A stretch of 64,000 nt of DNA from Semisulcospira habei (GCA_036245525.1 BTPG01000001.1:178059111-178123110), one strand, 5' to 3'. Counted from the stretch's first letter, positions 41,636 through 52,585 are shown. Notes: a model not told the origin generated them from the letters alone. Made by a program: numbers and translations.

Positions 41636-44503
41636 CTTACTTACTTACGCCTGTCACCCCTACCCGGGTATAGGCCGTCGACGAGAGACCTCCAGCAACT
41701 CCTGTCCTGTGCTTCTCCTTCGATTCTACTCCAGGTGGTTCCCAGTCTCTTGATGTCTGCTTGGAGGTCTCGACGCCAGGAGTTTCTCGGCCTACCTCTT
41801 TTCCTCTTTCCCTGGGGGTTCCATGACAATGCCTGCCTAGTGATACTGGAAGCTGGCTTTCTCAGACTGTGACCGATCCATCCCCATCTTCTTCGCCCAA
41901 TTTCATTCTCTGCTGTTATCTGCTCTGTTCTCTCCCAGAGTCTGACGTTGCTGATCTTCTCTGGCCATTCTTTTTTTAAAATTCTTCTAAGGCAACTGTT
42001 CATGAAGGTCTGTACTCTGTTGACTGTGGTTTTTGTCAATCTCCATGTCTCTGCTCCATATAGGAGAACTGCTTTTACATTGGAGTTGAAAATCCGGACT
42101 TTGGTGTGTTGTGACAGCTCTCTGGAACTCCACACTTTTTTCAACTGGAGAAAGGCTGCTCTGGCTTTACCGATTCGTGCTCTGACATCTGCATCAGTGC
42201 CGCCTTTTTTGTCTATGATGCTCCCGAGATAGGTGAAGTACTCCACCTCCTCCAACGGGGTGCCAGCAAGCAAGACTGGTTCTTCCCTGGTTGCGTTCAG
42301 CCTCATTGTCTTTGTTTTCTGTTTGTGAATGGTGAGGCCCACTTGGGACGAGATGTCAGCAAGCCTCGTGGTCTTGTCCTGCATTTGTTGATGAGTGTGG
42401 GACAGTAATGCCAAGTCGTCTGCAAAATCGAGGTCGTCAAGCTGTGTCCACAGTGTCCACTGTATTCCACTTCGTCTGTGCTCTGTGGTCATCTTCATGA
42501 CCCAGTCTATGGCCAGTAGGAAGAGGAACGGAGACAGCAGACACCCCTGCCTGACACCAGTTCTGACCTGGAGCTCTCTGGTGAACTGCCCTTCGTGGAT
42601 CACGCGACATGTCATGCCATCATAGCTGCTCTTGATCAGGCGGACGAGCTTTGTGGGTACACCGTAGTGTCGTAGGAGTCTCCACAGAGTCTCTCGGTCC
42701 ACACTGTCAATCATAATCCACAAAGTTGACGTACAGCTGGGAGCTCCACTCCAGAGACTGTTCCACGATGATGCGGAGAGTGGCAATCTGGTCTGTACAT
42801 GATCGGTTCTTCCTGAATCCTGCTTGCTGGTCTCTCAGCTGGGGGTCAACGGAGCTCTGCATTCTCTCTAGGATGATCCTGTTGAAGACCTTTCCTGGTA
42901 TTGACAGCAAGGTGATTCCTCTGTAGTTGGAACACTTGCTGAGGTCGCCTTTCTTGGGAAGCTTGATTAGGTACCCCTCCTTCCAGTCAGCTGGCATCAC
43001 CTCCTCTTCCCAGATCTTTCCAAACAGTGGGTACAGCATCTCAACTGTTGTCTCTAGGTCTGCTTTCAGAGACTCCGCTGGGATGCCATCTGGCCCTGCT
43101 GCTTTGCCATTCTTCAAAAATGCCACTGCTTTTCTGATCTCTTCCCGGCTGGGTCTGTCACAGCTGATGGGTAGGTCGGTCTCTGCCGGCTGGATGTCGG
43201 GGGGGTCGGGTGGGCTAGGTCTGTTCAGTAACTCTTCAAAATACTCGGCCCATCTGTCGAGTTGGTCTGCTCTGTCTGCAATAGGCTTGCCTTCTTTGTC
43301 TTTTACTGGTCTTTCTGTATGGCCATACTTACCCGACAATCTTCTGGTAATGTCGTAGAGCTGTTTCATGTTGCCGCTGCCTGCTGCCTTTTCTGCCTCT
43401 GCTGCCAGGCTGTCTGTGTAGGCCCTCTTGTCTGCCCTGATACTCCTCTTCACCTCGCGGTTGGCTTCCGAGTATTCCCCCTGTGCCCTTACTTTGGCTG
43501 CTCTCGTGCGACTGTTGTTGACCGCTGCTTTCTTCTGCTTCCTCGCTTCTATCTTCTTCAAGGTCTGTGCCGACAGCCAGTACTTGTGGTGGTGTTTCCT
43601 GAACCCTACAGTGTCTTTGCAGGTTGAGTTCAGCGCCTCTCTAACTGCCTTCCACTGCTGCTCTGTGGTGACTGCCTCCTCTTCATTTACTAGCTCCTGT
43701 AGCGCTTGAAACCGGTTGGACAGCACCAGTTTGAACTCTTCTCTAACTCCAGTTTCTCTCAGGAGGCCTACATTATAGCGCTGTCTTCTTGTTGTCTCTG
43801 TGCGGCTTTTCTTTAGCTTGAGCTTCATTCTTAAGGTAAGCAGATGGTGGTCTGAGGCGACATCTGCTCCCCTCCTCACTTGAACATCTTGAAGGGATCT
43901 TCTAAATTTCTTGCTAATGCAGATATGGTCTATTTGGTTCTCTGTTGTATGGTCAGGTGAGACCCAAGTTGCTTTGTGTATTCTTCTGTGTGGGAAGATG
44001 CTGCCTCCAATGACAAGTCGGTTTAGAGCACAAAAGTCTACAAACCTCTCCCCGTTCTCACTCATCTCCGAGCCTAGTCCCTGTCTCCCCATCACCTCTT
44101 CGTATCCGGTGTTGTCATCCCCTATTTTGGCATTAAAATCGCCCATGACGATGGTGATGTCTCGCTCCGCACATTTGTCCACGGCACTCTGGAGTTGGTC
44201 GTAGAACTCTTGTTTCTCTTCCTCGTCACTGTCATTGGTGGGCGCATAACACTGGATGACGTTCAGCTTGAGCTTTTTCTTGGTTCTAAAGGCTGCTGTT
44301 ATAATTCTTGGCCCAAGAGGTTCCCAGCCCATCAGCGCTCTCTGTGCCACTGCTGACAGCATGAGTGCTACTCCTTCTGTATGGGGGGCATTCTCCTCTT
44401 CATGACCTGAATACAGAATCATCTCCCCACTTAACAGCCTTTTCTAGCCAGACTGCGTCCATCTGGCTTCACTGATGCCTAGCAGGGAAAGGTTGTACTT
44501 TTG
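41636..44503 (-). mobile_element. RTE-like LINE, copy B3, 5'-truncated, inside a SINE
   Basis: Flanked by the 12-bp duplication GCCTATATAATA (41624-41635 and 44504-44515) inside the SINE 3' region. The 3' end has the (TAAG)n tail (here CTTACTTACTTAC). The 5' end stops at AAAAGTACAACC, so it lacks roughly the first 430 bp present in B2. Confidence 0.93.
41641..44470 (-). pseudogene. RTE-like endonuclease-reverse transcriptase (B3), nearly intact
   Basis: The endonuclease part starts in EARWTQSG, with an in-frame TAG replacing the next Gln codon (about 44447), then MILYSGHEEENAPHTEG and DFNAKIGDDNTGYEEVM. RT follows: FLKNGKAAGPDGIPAES, SNYRGITLLSIPGK, QQAGFRKNRSCTDQ and LDFADDLALLS. An 11-bp deletion in the DYEKAFDSVD motif (near 42710) shifts the frame and removes part of the first catalytic aspartate region. 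The C-terminus, [33 protein letters not shown] and GLYPGRGDR, is preserved and shows what copies B1 and B2 have lost. Confidence 0.92.
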
Positions 44504-44515
44504 GCCTATATAATA

Positions 44516-44549
44516 ACCGATATTATTATTATTATTATTATTATTATTA
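44516..44549 (+). mobile_element. SINE copy 2, distal (ATT)n tail
   Basis: Continuation of the SINE at 41237-41635 after the LINE B3 insertion. Confidence 0.85.
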
Positions 44550-44914
44550 CAAACTTTCGTTTTGCAAACATTTTGTTTCTGAAAAAGTTCCTGTCACAAT
44601 TCCGCGACTACTGTCAAATAGTGGATATTATTGATCTCATTGCATCAGTTTAGTTAACGGATAAGTCTATTTTCTTTTGTGTCGCATGCATTTTCTCTTG
44701 TTTAAATAATAATTTCTCCTTTGTACAATGCTGGATGTAAAATGATGTAAACTTTGACAACAGTTTTCTTTTTCATTACTGACTATGCAAGATTATATTA
44801 GAGTATATGCCGGCCAGCAAATTATGAGGTCGCGAGGCCTGTGCAGCAAAAACACCAACACAGAGAGAGAGAAAAAGGAGGGGGGTGGGGGTGGGGGGGT
44901 GGGGTGAGAACATG

Positions 44915-45815
44915 TGCAGACAGTAACAAAGCTCCGAATATCTCCAAGAGGCAGAGATCCTGTGAGTACCCGGCAGAGTGCGGAGGCTCATAAGAATCTG
45001 TCTCTTTCTGGTTTAAATTTGTACCTCTATGTTGCCATGATCATGTAGCTTTCCGCGCGGGAAAATCAAAGGCAAATAGCCGAACAGCTGCAAGAGACAT
45101 ATATGCTCACTAGCATCAGACAGGCGCGGAGCTGAAACAAATCTGTATGCATCTTGCAGCCTAGTGTTAGGTCTATGTCGTTATGTTTATGCAGTTTATG
45201 TTTACGGGGCGGTCCGTGGCGCAGTGGTTAAGGCGCCTGCCACCAATGCCAAAGGTGCGCGGTTCGATACCGGGTTCCGGTGTTGGACTTTTCTCCTCTG
45301 GTAAGTGTCACCGTTAATTCGGGCGGACCGTTGGGGGTTCTTTCTCCAGGTACTCCGGTTCTTCCACCCCCCCCCCCCCCACTTTGGTACCGGTCTCAGG
45401 CCACTTTACAAATTTCAAATACAAGCGATCAAAAATCTCTGTAACTTCAGTAGCTGACTGGCCCTTCGTTTGTCTTGTACTGTGTTTGTCTTAAATGGCG
45501 TAAATCCGTGTCTGTTTCGTGAGTGTGTGTGTTGGGTTTCAGGCGCGGCGCTTTGAGTCGATTTCCCCAAAATTGAGAAAAAGCGCCTATATAATAACGG
45601 TATTATTATTTATTATTATTAAGTATGCATTGGATTTTTATCATCCACCGGCCACACTGGCGAGTTTGAAACCAGACACCCACGGCTGTCAGCAAGTCTC
45701 ATTAGGCAACTGCTCCTCTGTGGCGCAGAGAATTGCACGATAGGAAAGCCCAGGCTAGGTTCACGGCAGTGCAAACTCGAGTTTGGAGACTAACTGGGTG
45801 TAGACGCCCGTTGCG
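44915..45815. repeat. interspersed repeat E, copy 2, interrupted by a SINE
   Basis: The blocks shared with 14935-15395 occur at 44915-45205 and continue at 45624-45815, so SINE copy 3 inserted into this repeat. Confidence 0.6.
45206..45622 (+). mobile_element. tRNA-derived SINE, copy 3, uninterrupted
   Basis: Complete reference copy of about 417 bp: GGGGCGGTCCGTGGCGCAGT head, B-box-like GGTTCGATACC, a body with TTAATTCGGGCGGACCGTT and a tail AAAAAGCGCCTATATAATAA then (ATT)n. It contains a poly-C run near 45367. It defines the ends of the two split copies. Confidence 0.93.
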
Positions 45816-46134
45816 GCTTGCCGGGCCTCAACTTTATGTTGTGGGCATCCAGGTATCTTTGAGCTAAGTCTGCAAGGGCCTTCAGTGACTGGTTCTCTTG
45901 CTCCCTGAGGTGGATGGCTAGGTTCTTTGAACATGCGCTGAGGACTTGTTTTTTGATGATGAGGTCGCTCAGGTCCTTATACTCCCTCTTCAAGCCAGCC
46001 AGCTCTATCCACTTCTCCAGGTTGTCCTGATTCTCTCAATGAATAGGCCGGGTGTTTCTCCTTCCTCAGGCTTGCAATTCCGGAATCTCCGTCTGTAACC
46101 CTCTTCAGAGAAGTCATACAGCAGGGGGCTCTCA

Positions 46135-46140
46135 ACTTTG

Positions 46141-46179
<39 letters not shown>

Positions 46180-46445
46180 TGAATGGTTCTTGCACAGCGC
46201 AAAATCTTTTTGTGACAAAAACTCATTGCGCTAAAACACACATTCAAACGTGACATAGACGATGTGAAACATTACAAATAAATACAACAGGACCACGGAT
46301 CTACGACTGAGGAAAAGCAAGCTGGAAGAAGTGAGTTTTCAGCTGAGCCTTAAACTGAGAGAGAGTAGGGAGATTTCATAGACTGGCAGGCAGCGAGTTC
46401 CAAACTGAAGGTGCAATGAAGCTGAATGAGTGTTCACCAACAGTT
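46135..46445 (-). mobile_element. L2/CR1-type LINE 3' fragment inserted in gag
   Basis: On the minus strand the C-terminal remnant reads FIAPSVWNSLPASL, then SQFKAQLKTHFFQLAF, followed by a 3' UTR and (ATT)n tail at 46142-46175. This is the C-terminal signature of L2/CR1-like ORF2. It separates two halves of the gag remnant. Confidence 0.72.
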
Positions 46446-47348
46446 TTCAAGTTACGTTTAGGAGCCTTCCAAAAGTTTATCATTTCGGGAGAGATCTTCG
46501 GCTTCTTCTCTTGGCAGGTGAATGTAGAACTCAAGCGCTTTGCCGGTCAAAAGTGCACTGAGTTTGGTGGCCCAAGTATCTCAATTCCAGTTGTAACTGC
46601 TTGTGAAGCGCTCAAATCGCTCCAGGTAAGCGTCCATCTTGTCTGTACCAGACCTGTTTACCACTTTTTTGTTGAAAGTGTAATCACTGGTCCCCAAAGT
46701 GTAGTTTAGGGTCCCCAAAGTGTAGTTTAGGGTCCCCAGTGACGCATGGAAAGTCAGCAGCATAGCTTTGCAGGAAACGTTGGCATGCAACCTTCTTCTT
46801 TTTCGGCTGTTCTTTCTTCTTTACTGGAGGCCGAAAGACACCGGCTTCAATACCATCACTGTCATCTGTTTCGTGTTCTTTAGAACTGCAACCTCGCTTC
46901 ATGTCTTTTGCCCAAATTCACACTGACAGTTTGAAAAGAATAATATCAGTAGCACGTTTCCACCGCAATTTTTGCAATGGCGTCTTCACGGGTAGTAGAA
47001 GCACGCTCATTGGCTACTGCGGACCAATCAGAATCAGGCTTTTGTAGCCTATTTTGCCGAGAATGTCTTTTCACACAAAAAAGTACAATATCAGCGAAAA
47101 CGTACTTTTAGCGATCTCCAAACCGTATTTTTAAAACGGTGGTCGTAGTAGCGTAGTCGGGGGTGTGAAATCATAGAAACTACGCCGGGAGCGTTTTGGC
47201 ACATGGGATGTTTAGTCTCTGCTGGCTAAGGCTGTTGCTTCAGCTATCCTCTAGCCCTGTGCTTCTAACTCCATCCTCTTTAGCTGAAACTCATGTTGTC
47301 ACAGCCTCCCTGTCTCTGCTGCTTGAATTTTGAGTTTCTTGATCTCAT

Positions 47349-47522
47349 GCTCTTTGGCTCTTTCTTCTCTCTCCAATCTCTTTTCTTCTCTCTCCAATCT
47401 CTCCTTTTCTTCTCTCTCCAATCTCTTTTCTTCTCTCTCTCTCTCTCTCTCTCTCTGATCTCTTCTTTTCTTCTCTCTCCAATCTCTTTTCTTCTCTCTC
47501 CAGTCTTTCCTTTACTCTCTCC
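47349..47522 (+). repeat. CTTCTCTCTCCAAT tandem units / CT repeat
   Basis: Repeats of about 22-28 bp built on TTCTTCTCTCTCCAATCTC, with a (CT)n core. On the gag strand they encode the REEKRLEREEK-type repeats. Confidence 0.85.
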
Positions 47523-47663
47523 ATTACAAACTCCATGAATCGTGCTCCCTCCACTCTGCATTCCTCCCATGATGTCGCCATCTCTGCGTTTCTCTGCTGG
47601 CTGTTCTAACTGGCTACCCTTTTCACTGGGCCAAGTGATGAAGTCCCGTTGGATATGCCAATA

Positions 47664-48075
47664 TGTTACGTGTTATCGTGGTCGAAGTATGATGCAATCA
47701 CACCAGACACTCACGTAAGGTTCTTATAGAAAAACCTCACTCAGTTGCAACCCGTCACACGTGGCACAAGGTTGTAGACCACACTGGTCCAACAGTAATT
47801 TATTCTCATGATGCACTCTCAGCACAATGCATCCACACTTTGATACACTATCTCTCACAAATGCATCCTCACTTTGATACACTGTCTCATACAATGCATC
47901 CTCATTTTGATACAATGTCTCATACAATGCATGCACATACTTTCTAACACTCTCTTTTATACTATCACAGATTTCCAGAACAATTCCGCAAATTACACAA
48001 CTCAACCAATCAGAAAAAAAAACACAACCAAAATCATTAAAATTCATTAAAAAGAACACTCTAGATTTTTCTACA
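47664..48075 (-). mobile_element. LTR of a Gypsy-like element
   Basis: On the minus strand it begins TGTAGAAAAATCTAG and ends CACGTAACA, thus TG...CA, 412 bp. Directly inside is TATTGGCATATCCAACGGGA, a position where a tRNA primer-binding site (starting TGG) is expected. Gag follows 82 bp further in, in the same orientation, so this is the 5' LTR. A fragment of the same LTR is at 29655-29841. Confidence 0.7.
47835..47942 (-). repeat. 33-bp tandem repeat within the LTR
   Basis: Three and a part units of AATGCATCC-CA-TTTGATACA followed by CT-TCTCATAC. Units differ at a few positions. Confidence 0.8.
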
Positions 48076-48461
48076 ATCTTCCCCTAAAATCTAGGTGCAT
48101 TACATAAACGTCATGAAATATAACCAACATGATTGTGTACTACAAAACTTTGATGTCATGTTTGAGGTCACTATAACAATTGCACCTGTTCCATAACCTT
48201 CCAGCTTAATCTAGGTCGGACTTAGGTAAATGTGGAATATTCTAGTCACACACACACAAAATTGATCGCAATTCTCCAAGCAAAAGGAAACGAATCATAC
48301 TAAAAAGGTACGTGATTCTAATCTAAAATAACTCAACTGAAAATCAGATCTTTTCCTATGATCAATAAAGACTTGCCCTAATTAACTTGCTGAAATGTGC
48401 CCATGTCCAGACAAAATCCATGAGCAATCAATTCAAGACACAGACTTGAAGATTAACTCAC
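48076..48461. other. intron sequence between LTR and micro-exon
   Basis: Nothing recognised. Confidence 0.6.
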
Positions 48462-48513
48462 TTGATGATGAGACGAGATCAAAACACTTTTTCCCAGGGT
48501 CATCATGAACAAG
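48462..48513 (-). CDS. Asap: ASAP micro-exon, PH domain (KKCFDLVS)
   Basis: A 52-bp exon: 17 codons plus one base. The acceptor is gtttcag and the donor is gtgagt. It encodes LVHDDPGKKCFDLVSSS and leaves a single A that combines with AC of the next exon to give Asn. KKCFDLVS corresponds to the EKKCFDL strand of ASAP2-type PH domains. The residues LVHDDPG replace the usual PNPEE loop, so the loop is divergent while the strand is conserved. The next exon is 36.5 kb away. Confidence 0.9.
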
Positions 48514-48635
48514 CTGAAACATATAGAGGTGGACAATAATGTCATGTGTTTGCCAGTCATACCACTCTGCGAAATCCTCAATGTCCTGTCAAGCTGGTAG
48601 CAGGTATGTTCCAGGCTCTGGTTTAATCAAGGTAT

Positions 48636-48756
48636 CATGGGTGGGACTGAAAAAAAAGTTGAATCCTGAAGCGAGGATCTTGGGGCACGAGGAACTTGGG
48701 GCACTTTTTAAGTGAAAAAAAAAAAAAAAAATGTTGCCGGAAAAGTCCCACCCATG
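48636..48756. mobile_element. short inverted-repeat element in the 754-bp intron
   Basis: CATGGGTGGGACT at the left and AGTCCCACCCATG at the right are perfect 13-bp inverted repeats around a core with two direct CTTGGGGCAC copies and an A tract. It lies between two micro-exons of the ASAP gene. Confidence 0.6.
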
Positions 48757-48917
48757 AGGTATGTACAATGAAGTCTTGCATGCTTGACAGCAATTTTGGG
48801 CTTCATTTCCCATGTTTCTGCACAAATCGGTTGTCTACAGTAGATCAACTTCTACAAATTCTACATGCCAGTTTTGGAGTTACTTTCCTTTGCTTAAGCA
48901 GGGGCAGATCCCAACAC

Positions 48918-48937
48918 CCCCCCCCCCCCCCCCCCCC
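48918..48937 (+). repeat. poly-C tract
   Basis: About 20 C in a row on the + strand, in the same small intron. Confidence 0.85.
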
Positions 48938-49267
48938 TGGATATGCCCATTAGTCAGACAGAACTTTTTTCAGTATCAAACTGGAGACAAATTCTCATAT
49001 GGATTTTTGGAATGTCCCATGACCCTAGACTTCAGACAATTATGACAGCTGTTTTGATCACCTAGCTTTCTGTCACCTATCACAAGATTTCGAACCCAAC
49101 CCTCTTTCGGCAGGGCAACGTTTTACACGCAGGTCTCTTGTTCAAAATGCTGTATGATGCAATTGCGCATATGTATTCTGCAAGTGATCTGAGACACCCC
49201 TTGCCAGTACACCGCCTTCGTACTTGCGTATGAAAAATTATTACTTTTAGTTTTACACTGTTCTCAC

Positions 49268-49315
49268 CTTAACTTGGCACGTGAGGAGATTGAGTTTGAC
49301 TGGGTCCTTGCTTTC
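49268..49315 (-). CDS. Asap: ASAP micro-exon, PH domain strand (KLNLLTCQVK)
   Basis: A 48-bp exon of exactly 16 codons, phase 0 at both ends, with acceptor ttttccag and donor gtgaga. It encodes ESKDPVKLNLLTCQVK. The KLNLLTCQVK part is almost invariant in ASAP PH domains and follows directly on the HQD end of the upstream exon. It is bracketed by a 13-kb intron on the 5' side and a 754-bp intron on the 3' side. It is too short to be found by open-reading-frame length and was located by motif. Confidence 0.92.
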
Positions 49316-49439
49316 CTGGAAAAGTAAAACAAGATACAGATGGCATGGATACCAGAATGAGGTACTGATTCGCTATGGCTGCACAAGCTCATAGAAACTA
49401 TATATTCTGCAGGTGGACAAGACTGCCTGAAGATGTTAA

Positions 49440-49705
49440 CCCCTTCAGTGCCAGTGGTTGGAGATTGTGTTTTTGCTGTCACCGTTCATTGAAAGCAAAA
49501 GAGACCGAGTTGTACCAGGAACATTGATTCAAAGTGGTGTCTACAAGAGAAATAGATTCGTAATTGTTGAGGCTCATAAAGATCTGTGCCTCTTACATTT
49601 AGGTTGTGTTCCAACTTTTCTGAGCAGTGAGGGGATTGCCCCAACCTCCGGCGCAAACAGTGACCATTACTGTAAACAATATCAGAGGCCATGCACACAA
49701 GGGGG
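49440..49705. mobile_element. TTAA-type MITE (family a)
   Basis: Bounded by TTAA at 49436-49439 and 49706-49709, with inverted ends CCCCTTCAGTG and CACAAGGGGG. Related to 40982-41175. Shares its right TTAA with the next MITE. Confidence 0.65.
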
Positions 49706-49709
49706 TTAA

Positions 49710-49876
49710 CCCATGTAGCCCCAACACCCTACAGGAGACGGATCAACCATTATAATTCAAGGGTAGTGCCAGACTAGCTTGGCGCCTGATGGTGCCAAGC
49801 TAATCTGGCACTACCCTTGAATTACATGTACCGGTATCACGGTCGACACATCTCCTGCTGTAGTGGAGTAAATGGG
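49710..49876. mobile_element. TTAA-flanked palindromic MITE, copy 2 (family b)
   Basis: TTAA at 49706-49709 and 49877-49880. Central palindrome AATTCAAGGGTAGTGCCAGA...TCTGGCACTACCCTTGAATT is nearly perfect over about 70 bp with a GGCGCCTGATGGTGCC turn. Matches the MITE at 6567-6764. Confidence 0.8.
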
Positions 49877-50049
49877 TTAATTCCCTCCCCATCAAAACAC
49901 TCTAATCTTCCATAAATTCTGATCTTCCGTAAATCAGACATGCATTGTATAGTTACACCCTGCCTGAACTGTACAGTAGCTCCACATGAAATTATTATTA
50001 AGTACCCATCCTGTTGCAGTCCCTACATTCAAAAAAAAAAAGACTGCAA

Positions 50050-50165
50050 AACTCAAGGACCATTAGGATCCATTAGCTGCTGCACATGCAGCAACGGTAC
50101 TGTTAACAGCCTGTGCATGGTACCCTAAACGGCACTGGTGGCTGCATGCACCAGGGTTAACCCCT
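50050..50165. mobile_element. hairpin MITE relative
   Basis: Contains GCTGCTGCACATGCAGCAAC, GGTACTGTTAACAG and a GGTGGCTGCATGCACCAGGG end before TTAACCCC. Same hairpin family as 5808 and 62596. Confidence 0.4.
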
Positions 50166-50278
50166 CAACTCTTCTGCGTACGGCAGCCAGCCTTCAAGTA
50201 CATGCGGTCAGGTTTTTATGACTTCTAATATGTACATTACAGGCAGGAAAATTTGCCCCTTCTCGTACTATTTCTGTA

Positions 50279-50775
50279 TAATAATAATAATAATGTACAT
50301 TTATATAGCGCTTAACCTCCAAATGAATGGTGCTCTAAGCGCTTTTACAAGATCAACAATCACAGAACAAAAAGTACAAGAAAGAAAATGCTACAATAAA
50401 TGTTACAAAAACTAAAGTGACACATCAAAAGCTCACACTCACACATACACACACACCATTACAAGATCAGTTACTGCCAAAGATTGCTAACGCACTGAAA
50501 ATGCATCTAACTATCTACATAAGAAAACAGATAGGTCTTGAGCAGTGATTTAAAAGCAGACAGAGTTGGGGCATGTTTGACATGGGCTAGAAGGTCGTTC
50601 CAGGTGACTGGACCGAAATAAGAAAAGGCATGCTGGCCCTGGCTGGACTTCTTTCGCCTAGGAACCCTGAAAATACGCGTGTCTGATGCTGAACGAAGGG
50701 GTCTTGAAGGCGTTTAAATATGAACCAGATCGGACAAATATGGGGGAGCAGAACCGGTAATAGAATTGTAACAAA
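50279..50775 (-). mobile_element. L2-like LINE 3' end, inverted copy
   Basis: On the minus strand it encodes a degenerate HICPIWFIFKRLQD...VFSGFLGERS segment and ends with GTAAAAGCGCTTAGAGCACC, ATTCATTTGGAGGTTAAGCG and (ATT)n. The same sequence occurs in the opposite orientation at 61240-61740. Confidence 0.82.
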
Positions 50776-50872
50776 TAACGATACAATACAATACAATACA
50801 ATACAATAATACTTTATTAATCCCTCATGGGGAAATTCACTGTCTGCCCATACAGCACATGGCATCATCATT
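50776..50872 (-). repeat. LINE/SINE-type tail with (ATACA)n
   Basis: On the minus strand GTGAATTTCCCCATGAGGGA, TTAATAAAGTATT and (GTATT)n. A similar CCCCTTGGGGAA/AATAAA tail is at 61764-61805. Confidence 0.55.
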
Positions 50873-51039
50873 CACTCATAGAAACCTTGGCCTTGTAACA
50901 GAGACCTTGTACACAATTCTTTGAGATACAGTACCAGTGTTAGAGTGTGTAGATGTTTATGAACCTTGTCAGGTGTGACAAATTGGGGGAAATTGGTTTA
51001 GATGGACACTGTCACTGCTGGTGTGGGAGGTGATAAGTG

Positions 51040-52287
51040 CTAAATGTTTCTGTGCCTCCCAAGTTGAGTGCAACTGTACCAGAGTTCCAGAAGATCAAGT
51101 ACTCTCGCTCTATACTTCATAGTTTGAGACATACCTCTGTACTTCACTCGGTTTCTGACTTGTGCAGAACACTGTGTATGTTACACATCCATACACCAGA
51201 CCCCACTCCCTGTGTTCTCAAGAGATGCAAGCGACGTCCCTTTCGGGGCGGGCAAAGGAAGGAGATACATGGGCGACCCATCCCAGTTCACGTATCATGG
51301 CGTTCTGACTTCCTGTCAACACAGCATGACTTCTCTACCCTTGACCATTCTACCCTTGCCTCTCATAGTGATGTTGTGCAAGTTGAGATTTCGGCACCTG
51401 CAACTGGACAGTCAGGTAACCTTATCCACATTGACACTAAGCCTCGTGATAAACATTTTGTCATGTGTACCTTCAATGCAGTCTGTGGGTCAAAGAGACA
51501 AGCGAACTGACATTCGGAATTTTGTCTGCGATGAGAATGTGGACATTCTGTTCATAACAAAAGACATGGCTTAAAGGCCAGGGCAACGAAGCCAAGTGTA
51601 CGGACTTAACCCCGCCTGGTTACACCCTCAGATCATTTTCTTGTGCTTCGCATGGTGGAGGTATAGCTATTCTGATGTGAGAATGTCTGCTGGACCAGGC
51701 CACAGTCAAATCCGCCTTCCCTTTCCCACATTCATCATCTGAACTGGCACAAGTGACACTTATTGTCCCACAACATGTTCATTTCTTCTGCTTATATCAA
51801 CCACTCCCCAGCAGGAAGAATAAGCTTACAACACTGTCTTCTTCAGCGAGTTTGCTAATTTCCTTGAACATTTCCTTGTGATTGTTGGCAATTTTAACAT
51901 TTACTATGACCGTGCTTCCAACACCAATACATCCCATGTCGTGGATCTGCTGCAGACTTTCGGTCTGTCTCGGGGTGTGCACCAGCCGACTCACAAGGGA
52001 CACATACTTGACTGGGTTTTGTACAGAGAGGAGGATTCTATTTTTCAGCCCGCCTGTGTGAGCCATGCCTTGTCCTCCGACCATCTTCCTGTCACGTGCC
52101 TACTGGATATTGCAAAGCGTCATCCACCTCCAGTCTTCAGGATCACAAGGAACTTGAAGGGCATCGACCGGAACAAGTTCAGGGCCAATGTCGCCACTTT
52201 TGTCTCTGGCCACCCACACACCTCGGCAGATAAGCTGAATGCTGGACTGAGGACCCTGCTAGACCAGCACGCCCCGGCTTCTCATCG
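51040..52287 (+). pseudogene. L2-like LINE ORF2, N-terminal and endonuclease remnant
   Basis: Segments in changing frames: an N-terminal part (KRCKRRPFRGGQRKEIHGRP), the endonuclease start (MCTFNAVCGSKRQAN), VDILFITKDMA near 51540 and FNIYYDRASNTNTSHVVDLL, then VHQPTHKGHILDWVL and SSDHLPVTC, the C-terminal endonuclease motifs. It ends in NAGLRTLLDQHAP and SHRKV, at the point where the hAT-like element entered. Confidence 0.78.
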
Positions 52288-52585
52288 CAAGGTCAGAGTT
52301 GCCAATCCCAAATTTTTTTTTCAGTAGTCAAAATGTAGAATTTCAGTAGTTTCATGACAATTTCAGTAGTCAATGCGCATCAATTTCAGTAGTCAATGCG
52401 CGTCGCTGCGATGCATTACTAATGTAACTATACACAAACACAAACAAAGGCAGGCAGAATACACATGACATTTAATGACACAAAAAAACACTGACAAAGT
52501 GCCATACTTGGAAAAGACTTTATAAGCACAGCAGCTTCATGACATACTTTGCAATGCTGGACAAGCACAAGCTTCAATCTGGGGA

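Larger units (their letters stand above)
45793..47581 (-). pseudogene. Gypsy-like gag remnant
   Basis: The minus strand opens at 47581 with MATSWEECRVEGARFMEFVM and a Glu/Arg-rich coiled stretch encoded by GA-rich repeats (47350-47520). Further on are KMDAYLERFERFTSSYNW (near 46600) and LSALLTGKALEFY. After an inserted LINE fragment come LLYDFSEEGYRRRFRNCKPE and KEYKDLSDLIIKKQVL, then CSKNLAIHLREQ. This is the order of a metazoan Gypsy-type gag (matrix/capsid region). Stops and frameshifts break it; no protease, RT or integrase follows, so the element is truncated at about 45793. Confidence 0.8.

Noticed and set aside
42926..43709. Plus-strand frames of 100-140 codons
   Set aside because: Antisense shadows of the RTE-like LINE on the minus strand; the same shadows appear opposite copies B1 and B2.
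47835..47942. CRISPR-like array
   Set aside because: Three adjoining 33-bp units without spacers, inside an LTR of a eukaryotic element.
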